Below, piece after piece: positions 1 to 7,782 of a stretch of 64,000 nt of DNA. Below the pieces are notes generated by a model, which was given only the letters and a program-made list of their open reading frames with translations, had not been told where the DNA came from and searched no databases. The position numbers and the translations under genes were made by a program. This stretch comes from Olsenella sp. An293 (GTDB lineage: Bacteria > Actinomycetota > Coriobacteriia > Coriobacteriales > Atopobiaceae). Every line of letters starts with the position of its first letter. Position 1 is the first letter of the stretch. The stretch spans positions 124,001 to 188,000 of the forward strand of contig NZ_NFIT01000005.1 of the NCBI RefSeq assembly GCF_002159495.1, written 5' to 3'.

Positions 1-1
1 G

Positions 2-253
2 GAGCTCGGCCGCCGCTATGCCGTGGACGCCCTGGCCTGGGACCCGTTCGAGCATATGAGCTACCCCGGCCCCGTGCGCATCTGGCAGGGCGACGCCGAC
101 CCGCTCGTGCCGCTCGCCTACGCCGAGCGCGCGGCGCGCACCTACGCGAGCTGCGAGCTCGAGGTCGTCCGCGACGCGGGCCACGGCTTCTACGGCATCC
201 GCAAGCGGCGCATCACAGAGCAGATCGTGGCGGCGGTCCTCGGGAGGGACTAG
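2..253 (+). CDS. Alpha/beta-hydrolase, C-terminal part (cut by the window edge)
   Basis: The last 83 residues of a protein whose start lies to the left. It reads [12 protein letters not shown] followed about 40 residues later by DAGHGFYG. This is the usual end of an alpha/beta-hydrolase: an Asp after a beta-strand (GDADPLVP) and the catalytic His (GHGF), the last two members of a Ser-Asp-His triad. The nucleophile elbow is outside the window, so the substrate class (esterase, peptidase, lipase) cannot be judged. It ends with TAG and is followed by 140 bp before the next gene in the same direction. The family call is fairly safe; no finer function is supported. Confidence 0.75.
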   Translation, partial: ELGRRYAVDALAWDPFEHMSYPGPVRIWQGDADPLVPLAYAERAARTYASCELEVVRDAGHGFYGIRKRRITEQIVAAVLGRD

Positions 254-353
254 GACGCCACGCGCGACGCGATCCCTCGCCTGCGGCGAGCCGCCCCCTC
301 TTCACCTGCGACGAGTCGCTGGCCACCTCCCCTTTCACACCTTCCCTTTCACC

Positions 354-359
354 TATAAT
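354..359 (+). promoter_or_regulatory. Probable -10 box of the UPF0210 gene
   Basis: A perfect TATAAT lies 37 bases before the chosen ATG. It is preceded by a repeated CCTTTCAC stretch (331-351) but by no clear -35 hexamer at the usual distance. Confidence 0.5.
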
Positions 360-396
360 GGGCAGCCACAACCATCCGCGCGAGAAAGGCGCCTTC

Positions 397-1761
397 ATGG
401 ACATCACGCCCCAGGAAGTGGCCGAGACCCTCTCGATGGTCTCCGAGCAGAACCTCGACCTCCGCACCATCACGATGGGCATCTCGCTCGCGGGTTGCGC
501 GGACGAGGACATGGCCCGCATGTGCGACAAGGTCTACGACCGCATCACGCGCACGGCCGAGCACCTCGTCGAGACCGCCGACGATCTTCAGGCCGAGTAC
601 GGCATCCCCATCGCCAACAAGCGCGTCTCCGTGACGCCCATCGCGCAGATCGCCGCCGGCTGCGCCGACGAGGACCTCTCCCCGCTCGCGCACGCCATGG
701 ACCGCGCGGCCGAGACCCTCGGCATCGACTTCATGGGCGGCTTCTCCGCGCTCGTCCAGAAGGGCATGGGCGACGCCGACCGTCGTCTCATCGCGTCCGT
801 CCCCGAGGCGCTGGCCACCACCGACCGCGTGTGCTCGTCGCTCAACATCGCCTCCACGCGCGCCGGCATCAACATGGACGCCGTGCTGCTCTCGGCCGAG
901 ACCATCCTCGAGTGCGCGCGCCGCACCGTTGACATCGACTGCTACGGCGCGGCCAAGTTCGTGGTCTTTGCCAACATGGTCGAGGACTCGCCGTTCATGG
1001 CGGGCGCCGTCCACGGCTCCGGCGAGGCGGACGCCGTCATCAACGTTGGCGTCTCTGGCCCCGGCGTCATGGCCGCGGCGCTCGCAGAACTGCCCGAGAC
1101 CGCGAGCCTCATGGACGTGGCCGAGAAGATCAAGCAGACCGCCTTCAAGATCACCCGTGCCGGCGAGCTCATGAGTCGCGAGGCGAGCCGTCGCCTTGGG
1201 GTCGAGAAGGGCATCGTGGACCTCTCCCTGGCGCCGACGCCCGCTGCCGGCGACTCCGTGGCCCAGATCCTCGAAACCATCGGCGTCGGCGAGTGCGGCG
1301 GCCCCGGCACCACCTGCGCGCTCGCGCTGCTCAACGACGCCGTGAAGAAGGGCGGCGTCATGGCGTCCTCGAGCGTGGGCGGCCTCTCGGGCGCCTTCAT
1401 CCCCGTCTCCGAGGACGCCGGCATGATCCGCGCGGCGGTGGACGGAGCGCTCTCTCTGGAGAAGCTCGAGGCCATGACCTGCGTGTGCTCCGTGGGCCTG
1501 GACATGATCGCCGTGCCCGGTGACACCTCAGTCGAGACCATCGCCGGCATCATCGCCGACGAGATGGCCATCGGCGTCATCAACACCAAGACCACGGCGG
1601 TGCGCCTCATCCCGGCCATCGGCCGCAAGGAGGGCGACATGCTCGAGTTTGGCGGCCTGTTTGGCTCCGCACCGGTCATGCCCGTCAACCAGTTTGCCGG
1701 CAGTGTCTTCGCGCACCGCGGCGGCCGCTTCCCCGCCCCGCTCAACTCGCTCAAGAACTAA
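397..1761 (+). CDS. UPF0210 (DUF711) family protein
   Basis: 454 residues, the usual length for the UPF0210/DUF711 family, with the characteristic opening [15 protein letters not shown] and a glycine-rich end ([16 protein letters not shown]). The biochemical role of the family is not established to my knowledge; members are cytosolic and often sit beside a small ACT-domain gene, which is not visible here. The reading frame is open from 358, but the ATG at 397 is chosen because GAGAAAGG lies 8 bases before it and a TATAAT lies at 354. The upstream neighbour is an unrelated hydrolase, and the gene is closed by a strong hairpin terminator, so it is probably a single-gene unit. Confidence 0.88.
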   Translation: MDITPQEVAETLSMVSEQNLDLRTITMGISLAGCADEDMARMCDKVYDRITRTAEHLVETADDLQAEYGIPIANKRVSVTPIAQIAAGCADEDLSPLAHAMDRAAETLGIDFMGGFSALVQKGMGDADRRLIASVPEALATTDRVCSSLNIASTRAGINMDAVLLSAETILECARRTVDIDCYGAAKFVVFANMVEDSPFMAGAVHGSGEADAVINVGVSGPGVMAAALAELPETASLMDVAEKIKQTAFKITRAGELMSREASRRLGVEKGIVDLSLAPTPAAGDSVAQILETIGVGECGGPGTTCALALLNDAVKKGGVMASSSVGGLSGAFIPVSEDAGMIRAAVDGALSLEKLEAMTCVCSVGLDMIAVPGDTSVETIAGIIADEMAIGVINTKTTAVRLIPAIGRKEGDMLEFGGLFGSAPVMPVNQFAGSVFAHRGGRFPAPLNSLKN

Positions 1762-1780
1762 CCTCCAAGACAGCGAAAGG

Positions 1781-1818
1781 CGCGCGGGTCGAGGTTCTTC
1801 TCGGCCCGCGCGTTTTTT
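1781..1818 (+). terminator. Intrinsic terminator after the UPF0210 gene
   Basis: CGCGCGGG (1781-1788) pairs with CCCGCGCG (1805-1812) and is followed by a run of T. The inner CGAG/CTCG pair closes a GTTCTT loop, so the hairpin tip is also a copy of the 13-mer repeat found elsewhere in the window. Confidence 0.85.
1791..1803 (-). repeat. 13-mer repeat CGAGAAGAACCTC, copy 1
   Basis: Reverse-oriented copy (reads GAGGTTCTTCTCG on the plus strand), sitting at the tip of the terminator hairpin. Confidence 0.6.
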
Positions 1819-1823
1819 GACCC

Positions 1824-1836
1824 GAGGTTCTTCTCG
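1824..1836 (-). repeat. 13-mer repeat CGAGAAGAACCTC, copy 2
   Basis: Second reverse-oriented copy, 33 bases after the first, in the same gap. Confidence 0.6.
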
Positions 1837-1850
1837 GCCCGAGGCCCTTA

Positions 1851-1963
1851 TCGGCCCCCAAACTCCACACGTGGTGGTTCTTTCTCTAATTCGTATTAAT
1901 CCTACCTGGGGTTTTCCGTTACCTAAACAAAAGAGAAACACCACGTGTGGAGTTTGGGGCCGA
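1851..1963. repeat. Long inverted repeat, CACGTG family, element 1
   Basis: Left arm at about 1851-1887 and right arm at about 1931-1963. The arms contain CAAACTCCACACGTGGTG and its exact complement, and pairing extends outward (TCGGCCCC/GGGGCCGA, one extra C) and inward (TTCTCT/AGAGAA). The roughly 45-base loop is AT-rich. It lies between the convergent ends of the UPF0210 gene and the nuclease-fold gene. No target-site duplication is visible. Confidence 0.85.
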
Positions 1964-2017
1964 GAAGGATCGTGGCCGAGCGCCCCTGCCGAGAATAACC
2001 TCGAGCCGCGGGCTCCC

Positions 2018-3133
2018 TCACGCATCCCGGCTCGGCATGAGCTGGGCATAGAGGCGTCGGCGGCGCAGCGCCTGGACATCGCTGGGCTCTTCGAGCGGCG
2101 TGCCGAGCGCGCATGCGAGCTGCCGGGCAAGAAGCTCGACGTCGGCCAGAGAGCGCACGACCCGCGGCGTCGCCCTGAAGACGCGATAGCCCAAAGATGT
2201 CAGGATGTTGGCCCGAACGGCGTCGCTCCTCGCATCGCGCCCGACAGCCGCATGAAACTCCGCGCTGTCGTACTCCAACGCCACGCCATGGTCGAGCCAG
2301 AGATAGTCCGGGGAAACCTGGTCGACGTCCGCGAGAATGCCACGGTGGGCGGAAACATCAATGCTGGCATTGAGGCGGGGCCGCACAAGACCAAAGCCAC
2401 CGTAATCAACCGGCAGCGTCAACAGCAGCGCGAGCGCCGTCTCCATGGGGGACGCCGACCCGTCAAACGCAACATCGGCAACGATTCGTGCGCGGGATGC
2501 CGCGGTATTGTGTCCCGCGCTTTCCGCCATGGCCGCAAGGCCCTCCATCGTCATGATCGCCGGGACGTGATAGAGGGTCTTCTCGCCCGGGGCTCCCAGC
2601 CGATACGTGCCCGCGAACTCACACGCCAGCACGGCCGCCGCAACGATCCTGCGCTCGTGCTCCCGCACCAAAGGGTGGTCCACCGTGGGCCGCTCGTTCA
2701 CGCCTAGCTCCCTCAGCGTCCTTGTCTGCGCCTGGACCGCGGATACGTGCGCATCAAGAAGCCCTTCCAGGCGAGCGGTCGCTCCGCAAAGCTGAATGAT
2801 GGTGAACTCGGGGCCGCTCAGCAGGACAGTGTCTTGCAGCACCCAAAAGGCCCCGACGGGCACGTCGGGCGACCACACGTGAAATCTCGCACGCCTGCCG
2901 GCGCTTCTCATCTGCTGAGAGGGAACAAGGAGGTGAACGGGCTCGTCGCAAATCCCCCAGGCCCGCATGTCGGAACTTTCGCACAGTCGCGCGAAGCCCC
3001 GCTGAGTCGAGACGCACTGGGCGAACGGCAACCTCTGCGAATCCGCTGGCCACGTTGACGTGGGCGCCCTTCGATCTCCAGAGAGACGCCTCAAGGCATC
3101 GCGGGCGCTCTCATGACACAGAAAGGCACGCAT
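2018..3133 (-). CDS. Nuclease-fold protein (DUF559/Vsr-like C-terminus), hypothetical
   Basis: 371 residues, no signal peptide or membrane segment. The C-terminal third reads SPMETALALLL, then VSPDYLWLDHGVALEYDS and RANILTSLGYRVFRATPRVV. This arrangement (Asp, then E-x-D, then a helix and a strand ending in R.TP) is that of DUF559/Vsr-like PD-(D/E)XK domains found behind AbiEi-like N-terminal regions in many actinobacteria. The N-terminal 120 residues (ALRRLSGDRRA, HLLVPSQQMRSAGRR) fit such a region only loosely. It stands alone, bracketed by two copies of the same long inverted repeat (1851-1963 and 3151-3252). The nuclease fold is a reasonable inference; activity, and any role in defence or a toxin-antitoxin pair, is not shown. 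Confidence 0.6.
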   Translation of the reverse strand: MRAFLCHESARDALRRLSGDRRAPTSTWPADSQRLPFAQCVSTQRGFARLCESSDMRAWGICDEPVHLLVPSQQMRSAGRRARFHVWSPDVPVGAFWVLQDTVLLSGPEFTIIQLCGATARLEGLLDAHVSAVQAQTRTLRELGVNERPTVDHPLVREHERRIVAAAVLACEFAGTYRLGAPGEKTLYHVPAIMTMEGLAAMAESAGHNTAASRARIVADVAFDGSASPMETALALLLTLPVDYGGFGLVRPRLNASIDVSAHRGILADVDQVSPDYLWLDHGVALEYDSAEFHAAVGRDARSDAVRANILTSLGYRVFRATPRVVRSLADVELLARQLACALGTPLEEPSDVQALRRRRLYAQLMPSRDA

Positions 3134-3150
3134 GCGCCACCGCTTTCTGT

Positions 3151-3252
3151 CTCAAACTCCACACGTGGTGATTGTTTTTCTCGTCTGTTCTGATTTTATC
3201 AGGTCATTTACGGGAAGTCCGAAGAAAAGAAACACCACGTGTGGAGTTTGAG
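3151..3252. repeat. Long inverted repeat, CACGTG family, element 2
   Basis: Left arm 3151-3181 and right arm 3221-3252 both carry CTCAAACTCCACACGTGGTG or its complement. The loop differs entirely from that of element 1 but is again AT-rich. It lies downstream of murB and just upstream of the nuclease-fold gene start. Confidence 0.85.
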
Positions 3253-3285
3253 CCCAGAGGAGCACGATGCGAGAAGGGCCTCGGG

Positions 3286-3298
3286 CGAGAAGAACCTC
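3286..3298 (+). repeat. 13-mer repeat CGAGAAGAACCTC, copy 3
   Basis: Exact forward copy in the gap between element 2 and the end of murB. Confidence 0.6.
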
Positions 3299-3325
3299 AA
3301 GCGAGAAGAGCGCGCGGCCCGCACG

Positions 3326-4249
3326 CTACTCCAGGAAGCGCACCTCCGGCTCGAGGCGCACGCCAAACTGGCGCTCGACCTCGTCCTGGACGTGCTCGAT
3401 CACGGCATGGACGTCCGCCGCCGTCGCGCCGCCGACGTTCACCACGAAGCCGGCGTGCTTCTTCGAGACGGCCGCGCCGCCATGCTGGTATCCCTGCAGC
3501 CCGGCATCCATGATGAGCTTGCCGGCGAAGTAGCCCTCGGGCCGCTTGAACGTGGACCCGGCACTCGGGAGGTCGAGCGGCTGCTTCTCCTCGCGCTGGC
3601 GCATGAGGTCGTCCATCGTCGCGCGGATCTTCTCGGGGTCGCCGCGACGCAGGGCAAACGTGGCCGCCAGCACCACAAGGCCCTCGGACGCCACGCGGCT
3701 GCGGCGGTAGCCCAGGTCGAGGTCCGCCGCGTCAATAGTCTCGATGTCCCCGTCGGGCATGACCACGCGCACGCACTTGAGGACGTCCGCGACGCAGCCA
3801 CCGTACGCCCCCGCGTTCATGAAGCAGGCACCGCCCACCGAGCCCGGGATGCCGCAGGCGAACTCAAGGCCGGTGAGCCCCAGCTCGCACGCCATCTCGG
3901 ACGCCTCTCGCAGGTCGACGCCCGCCTGGCAGGTCATCTCCTCGCCGTCGACGGACACGCCCGTGAGGCCGTCGGCAACGGCGACCACGACGCCGCGGTA
4001 GCCCTCGTCCGAGACGAGCAGGTCGGAGCCGCGGCCGAGGACAAAGCGCCTCGCCCCGGCCTCGTCGCAGGCACGCAGCACGTCGCGCACCTCGTCGAAG
4101 TCCTCCGGAATCACGTAGAGGTCGGCGGGACCTCCCACCTCAAAGGTGGTGTGCTCGCTCATGGGCTCCATCTCGAGCACGTTGTCCTCGCCGACGATGG
4201 CGCGCAGGCGCCAGGCAAGCGGCTCTCTGCCGCCGTCACTCTCGGGCAT
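3326..4249 (-). CDS. murB: UDP-N-acetylenolpyruvoylglucosamine reductase
   Basis: 307 residues. MurB is a cytosolic FAD enzyme that uses NADPH to reduce UDP-GlcNAc-enolpyruvate to UDP-MurNAc, the second committed step of peptidoglycan synthesis. The FAD-binding segment (FEVGGPADLYVIP, then VLGRGSDLLVSDEGY, FACGIPGSVGGACFMNAGAYGG) and the substrate half with the proton-donor Ser (SAGSTFKRPEGYFAGKLI) and the closing Glu (LEPEVRFLE) are all present. The KLIMDAGLQGYQHGGAAVSKKHAGF stretch without the longer E. coli insert fits the type II enzymes. It is divergent from ribU; a TATACT on the minus strand (plus-strand AGTATA, 4283-4288) may be its -10 box. Confidence 0.95.
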   Translation of the reverse strand: MPESDGGREPLAWRLRAIVGEDNVLEMEPMSEHTTFEVGGPADLYVIPEDFDEVRDVLRACDEAGARRFVLGRGSDLLVSDEGYRGVVVAVADGLTGVSVDGEEMTCQAGVDLREASEMACELGLTGLEFACGIPGSVGGACFMNAGAYGGCVADVLKCVRVVMPDGDIETIDAADLDLGYRRSRVASEGLVVLAATFALRRGDPEKIRATMDDLMRQREEKQPLDLPSAGSTFKRPEGYFAGKLIMDAGLQGYQHGGAAVSKKHAGFVVNVGGATAADVHAVIEHVQDEVERQFGVRLEPEVRFLE

Positions 4250-4311
4250 GGCTTCCTCTCTGTGGTCTGGCAGGCGGTTTCAAGTATAGCAGCGCGCCCA
4301 CGGGCGATTAG

Positions 4312-4320
4312 TGCTACACT
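4312..4320 (+). promoter_or_regulatory. Extended -10 promoter of the ribU riboswitch transcript
   Basis: TGC followed by TACACT (4315-4320), the TGn extended -10 form, ends 10 bases before the riboswitch P1 helix. No good -35 box is seen. Confidence 0.5.
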
Positions 4321-4330
4321 CGCGCTGTCA

Positions 4331-4461
4331 GTTTCAGGGCGGGGTGAAAGTCCCCACTGGCGGTGACGGCGGCGTGCGCGCCCCGAAGTCCGCGACCCGC
4401 GAATACGCGGCTGACCCGGTGAGATTCCGGGACCAACGGTCACAGTCCGGATGGAAGAAAC
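4331..4461 (+). ncRNA. FMN riboswitch (RFN element)
   Basis: All conserved RFN blocks are present in order: AGGGCGGGGTGAAAGTCCCC, ACTGGCGGT, AGTCCGCGACC, GGTGAGATTCCGGGACC, and CAGTCCGGATGGAAGAA. P1 is formed by GTTTC (4331-4335) and GAAAC (4457-4461). The ribosome-binding site GGAGG (4462-4466) abuts the 3' strand of P1 and there is no terminator hairpin before the gene. Control of translation start, rather than attenuation, is therefore the likely mode. It precedes the riboflavin transporter, the expected target. Confidence 0.95.
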
Positions 4462-4472
4462 GGAGGCCTTCA

Positions 4473-5048
4473 ATGGCTGCTTCCACGCATGTCTCGCATG
4501 ACGCTCACTCCACCACCGCCGGCGGCGCCTGGTCCACCCGTCGCATCGCGACGACCGCGCTCTTCTGCGCGCTGGCGTTTGTCCTCACCTTCGTGGAGAT
4601 CCCCATCTTCCCGCCGGCGCCATGGCTCATGTACGACCCCTCGGGCATCGTCGCGTTTGTCGCCGCGCTCGTCTTTGGGCCGAGCACCGGGGCCATCGTC
4701 GTCATCCTCCCGTGGGTCCTGAAGACGCTCTTCACCTTCAACGTGTGGGGCCACGTGATGGCGATCGTCGCCGGCGTGGCGCTGTGCGTCCCGGCGGCAT
4801 TGATCGCTCGCCGCCTGGGCGGCGCGCGCGGGCTCGCGGCGGGCATGGTCGCCGGGGCCGTCATCGCGCTCGCGGCGTGCATCGTCGGCAACATCATCGT
4901 GACGCCGCTCTACACTGCGGTCTCCACGGCCGAGGTCGTCGCCATGATCGTGCCGATCCTGCTGCCCTTCAACGCGCTCAAGATCGTCATCAACTGCGTC
5001 GTGACGGCACTCATCCAAAAGCCCGTCGCGCAGGTGGTCTCCAAGTAG
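4473..5048 (+). CDS. ribU: Riboflavin-specific ECF transporter S component
   Basis: 191 residues, almost all hydrophobic, with about six membrane segments (RIATTALFCALAFVLTFVEI, IVAFVAALVFGPSTGAIVV, VMAIVAGVALCVPAALIA and others). EIPIFP near the end of helix 1 and the PWLMYDPSG loop are typical of RibU. It is the substrate-binding membrane subunit that works with an EcfA ATPase pair and EcfT, both encoded next. The frame is open back through the riboswitch, but the start is the ATG at 4473, seven bases after GGAGG at the 3' edge of the FMN riboswitch. The riboswitch makes the substrate assignment firm. Confidence 0.93.
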   Translation: MAASTHVSHDAHSTTAGGAWSTRRIATTALFCALAFVLTFVEIPIFPPAPWLMYDPSGIVAFVAALVFGPSTGAIVVILPWVLKTLFTFNVWGHVMAIVAGVALCVPAALIARRLGGARGLAAGMVAGAVIALAACIVGNIIVTPLYTAVSTAEVVAMIVPILLPFNALKIVINCVVTALIQKPVAQVVSK

Positions 5049-5064
5049 AGCTGGCGAGAAGAAC

Positions 5065-6837
5065 GTGAGCCCCCGGCCCGCCCCCATACGCCTATCGCAC
5101 GTGCGCCTCGTCTACGAGGGGGACGTTGTCGCCCTGGACGACGTCTCGCTCGAGGTCGCGCGCGCCGAGCGCGTATGCGTGCTCGGCGCCAACGGCTCCG
5201 GCAAGTCGACGCTCGCCTCCGTGATCTGCGGTCTTCTCGCCCCTGACGGAGGCGAGGTCGAGCTCGTCGGCGAGCGCGTGTGCGCGGACGGGCGGCCCGA
5301 CCTCGAGGCGTATCGTCGCGCCCGCCGCTCCCTGGGACTCGTGTTCCAGAACCCGGACGACCAGATCGTCACGAGCGTCGTGGAAGATGACGTCGCCTTT
5401 GGCCCGGAGAACCTCGGGCTCCCGCGCGAGGAGATCGCCGCGCGCGTCGCGCGCGAGCTGCACCGCGTCGCGCTCGACGACTACGCAAAGGCGGACCCGT
5501 CGCGCCTCTCGGGAGGACAGAAGCAGCGCGTCGCGATCGCGGGTGCCCTTGCGATGGAGCCCGCCGTGCTCGTGTTCGACGAGCCGGGGTCGTTGCTCGA
5601 CGTGCGCGGGCGCGCCGCCATCCTGCGCGTGATGGGGCGACTCGCCAAGGCGGGGACTACGCTCGTCCACGTGACGCACTTTATGGAGGAGGCGGTCGAC
5701 GCGGACCGCGTCATCGTCCTCGACCACGGCAGGGTCGCGCTCGAGGGCACCCCCGACGAGGTCTTTGCCCGCGGCGCCGAGCTCATCGAGCTGGGCCTCG
5801 AGGCGCCCTTCGCCGCGCGCCTCTCGCAGCGCCTGGGACTTCCCTGGACCTGCAGCGAGCAGGGCGTGGTGGACGAGCTCTGCACGTTGGGGACAGTCCC
5901 CAACGTGCAGAAAAGCTTGACGGACGGGTGCCCGCAGCACATCAAAGATGTGCATGAATTGGGGACTGTCCCCAACGTGCAGGTCGAGCACGCGTCCTTC
6001 TCGTATAGCGGGCGCTCCCAGGCGCTCGAGGACGTCTCGCTCGAGATCCTCGAGGGAACCTCCACGGCCATCGTGGGTCAGACGGGCTCGGGCAAGTCGA
6101 CGCTGCTGCGCCTGCTCTGCGGCCTCGAGGTGCCCGACTCCGGCCGCATCGTCGTCGCCGGAAACGACACGTCCACCCGACGCGGCCGGAAGGCCGTGCG
6201 CCGCGTCATCGGCTACGTGATGCAACACCCCGAGCGCCAGCTCTTCGCCGAGACGGTCGAGAAGGACGTGGCCTTTGGCCCACGCAACCTGCATCTCTCC
6301 GAGGGCGAGGTCACTCGGCGCGTGGACGCCGCCCTCGAGCTCGTCGGCCTCTCGGAGCGCCGCGACGCCTCCCCCTTCACGCTCTCGGGCGGCCAGCGGC
6401 GCCTCTGCGCCCTCGCCGGCATCCTCGCCATGGAGCCCGAGGTGCTCATCCTCGACGAGCCGACCGCCGGCCTCGACCCGCGCGGCCGCGCGATGCTGCG
6501 CCGCGTCCTCGCGCGCCTGCGCGAGCGGGGCATCACCCTCGTGCAGGTCACGCACTCGATGGAGGACGCCGCCCGCTCGGACCGCGTGATCGCCCTCGAC
6601 CAGTCGCGGCTCGTCGCCGCCGGCACGCCCCGAGAGGTCTTCTCGCCCGCAAACGAGCGGCGCCTCGTCCAAAGCGGCCTCGGCATCCCGCGCTCGCTGC
6701 GCGTGGCCCGAGAGCTCGAGCGACGTGGCTGGCCCGCGCTCGGCGAGCCCCTCACCACCGACGAGCTGGTCGGCGCGATATGCGCAAAAGGGACCGCCCC
6801 CTTTCCGCAATCGGGAGGTGAGCTGAGTGGCGCTTAA
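5065..6837 (+). CDS. ecfA: Energy-coupling factor ATPase, EcfA1-EcfA2 fusion
   Basis: 590 residues holding two complete ABC ATPase domains that are usually separate subunits. Domain 1 (about 5-270): GANGSGKST, Q-loop VFQNPDDQIV, signature LSGGQKQR, Walker B VLVFDEPGSLLD. Domain 2 (about 310-575): [12 protein letters not shown]-loop VMQHPERQLF, signature LSGGQRR, Walker B LILDEPTAGLD. The linker between them is encoded by two copies of the GGGGAC-GTCCCC palindrome (each giving LGTVPNVQ) and looks inserted rather than conserved. A GTG start is used, 17 bases after the ribU stop; the ribosome-binding site is weak. It overlaps ecfT by 11 bases, so ribU-ecfA-ecfT form one operon. The module may also serve other S components. 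Confidence 0.92.
   Translation: MSPRPAPIRLSHVRLVYEGDVVALDDVSLEVARAERVCVLGANGSGKSTLASVICGLLAPDGGEVELVGERVCADGRPDLEAYRRARRSLGLVFQNPDDQIVTSVVEDDVAFGPENLGLPREEIAARVARELHRVALDDYAKADPSRLSGGQKQRVAIAGALAMEPAVLVFDEPGSLLDVRGRAAILRVMGRLAKAGTTLVHVTHFMEEAVDADRVIVLDHGRVALEGTPDEVFARGAELIELGLEAPFAARLSQRLGLPWTCSEQGVVDELCTLGTVPNVQKSLTDGCPQHIKDVHELGTVPNVQVEHASFSYSGRSQALEDVSLEILEGTSTAIVGQTGSGKSTLLRLLCGLEVPDSGRIVVAGNDTSTRRGRKAVRRVIGYVMQHPERQLFAETVEKDVAFGPRNLHLSEGEVTRRVDAALELVGLSERRDASPFTLSGGQRRLCALAGILAMEPEVLILDEPTAGLDPRGRAMLRRVLARLRERGITLVQVTHSMEDAARSDRVIALDQSRLVAAGTPREVFSPANERRLVQSGLGIPRSLRVARELERRGWPALGEPLTTDELVGAICAKGTAPFPQSGGELSGA
5880..5910. repeat. Stop-codon palindrome family, in-frame copy in ecfA
   Basis: A perfect 31-base palindrome: CTG, four variable bases, TTGGGGACAGTCCCCAA, the four complementary bases, CAG. 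It lies inside the coding sequence at the linker between the two ATPase domains. Confidence 0.9.
5937..5980. repeat. Second in-frame palindrome in ecfA, with a small hairpin before it
   Basis: TTGGGGACTGTCCCCAA (5959-5975) with imperfect outer arms ending in TGCA (5951-5954 and 5977-5980). It is preceded by a GCACATC/GATGTGC hairpin (5937-5953). Both repeats keep the ecfA frame open. Confidence 0.8.
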
Positions 6838-7630
6838 GATCTCGATCGGGCAGTACTATGCTGCGGCGTCCCCCGTCCATGCAATCGACGCGCGCGTCAA
6901 GCTCTGGTGCGTGCTCGCGGTTCTCGTGGGCACCTTCTGCGTCTCAAACGCCGCCCAGCTCGCGGCCGTCGCCGCCTTTGTCGCGGCGGTCCTTCTCATT
7001 GCCCGGGTGCCGGCGGGGCGCGTGATCGCCTCCGTCCGACCGCTGCTGCTCTTCCTGGCCGTGCTCTCGCTCTTCAACCTCTTCTTCGTGCGGACGGGCG
7101 AGGTCATCTTTGCCCTCGGCCCGCTCTCCGTCACGGGCGGCGGCGTCCTCGCGGCCGCTCTCTACACCGCCCGCTTTGCCCTCGCACTCGTGACGGGCTC
7201 GCTCATCATGCTCACGACCACCCCAACCCAGCTCGCCGACGCCTTTGACCGCATGCTCGCCCCGCTCTCGCGCGTGGGCCTGCCCGGCCACGAGATCGCC
7301 ATGGTCTTCTCGCTCATGATGCGCTTCGTCCCCACGCTCGCCGACGAGGCCTCCGCCATCATCGACGCGCAGTCGCTGCGCGGCGGCGCCTTCGACGAGG
7401 GCGGGCCCGTACGCCGCGTCCGCTCGATCGTGCCCGTGGTGGTGGCCCTGCTCGCAAGCGGCCTGCGCCACGCCGACGGCCTCTCCCGTGCCCTCGACGC
7501 CCGCTGCTACGAGGGCGGGGCCGGGCGGACCCACTTCCACGAGCAGCGCCTCGGGGCTCGCGACGCCCTTGCCGTCGCGCTGACGGCGGCGCTCATCGCG
7601 CTTCTCGTCTTTCTCGCGACGCCCCTCTAG
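6827..7630 (+). CDS. ecfT: Energy-coupling factor transmembrane protein EcfT
   Basis: 267 residues with about five to six membrane segments (LWCVLAVLVGTFCVSNAAQL, LLLFLAVLSLFNLFFV and others) and the cytoplasmic coupling helix region AQSLRGGAFDEGG, where the EcfT A-R-G type signature normally lies. A second one, RALDARCYEGG, follows near the C-terminus. EcfT links the two ATPase domains to the S component. The GTG start at 6827 follows GGGAGGTGAG and lies inside the last codons of ecfA, so translation is probably coupled. A degenerate stop-codon palindrome (6781-6809) forms the last codons of ecfA just before it. Confidence 0.92.
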   Translation: MALKISIGQYYAAASPVHAIDARVKLWCVLAVLVGTFCVSNAAQLAAVAAFVAAVLLIARVPAGRVIASVRPLLLFLAVLSLFNLFFVRTGEVIFALGPLSVTGGGVLAAALYTARFALALVTGSLIMLTTTPTQLADAFDRMLAPLSRVGLPGHEIAMVFSLMMRFVPTLADEASAIIDAQSLRGGAFDEGGPVRRVRSIVPVVVALLASGLRHADGLSRALDARCYEGGAGRTHFHEQRLGARDALAVALTAALIALLVFLATPL

Positions 7631-7748
7631 CCGGCTCGTGCAGGAAGGCGGAGAAGGACCTTCTGCCTCTCGCCGCCAGCCCCGTCCGAGCGACGCGCGA
7701 CCCGCTCGTCGAGCCACAGACCGGGCTGCGGGAAGTCTCGCCCGCATG

Positions 7749-7757
7749 TGCTACGAT
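7749..7757 (+). promoter_or_regulatory. Extended -10 promoter of the TIR operon
   Basis: TGC plus TACGAT (7752-7757), 25 bases before the ATG. No clear -35 box. It has the same TGn design as the promoters of ribU, tRNA-Gln and nadE in this window. Confidence 0.45.
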
Positions 7758-7782
7758 GCGGCCACCGAGCAAAGGAGGTCCA

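Noticed and set aside
1851-3252. The two CACGTG elements around the nuclease-fold gene as the ends of an insertion sequence
   Set aside because: No transposase, no flanking target duplication, and loops that differ between copies. A cassette remains possible and is listed as a finding instead.
4311-4472. An N-terminal extension of RibU reaching back to 4311
   Set aside because: That stretch is the FMN riboswitch; the ribosome-binding site and conserved protein start at 4473.
5880-5982. A frameshift or pseudogene in ecfA at the repeated linker
   Set aside because: The frame stays open through both palindromes and all motifs of the second ATPase domain are intact.
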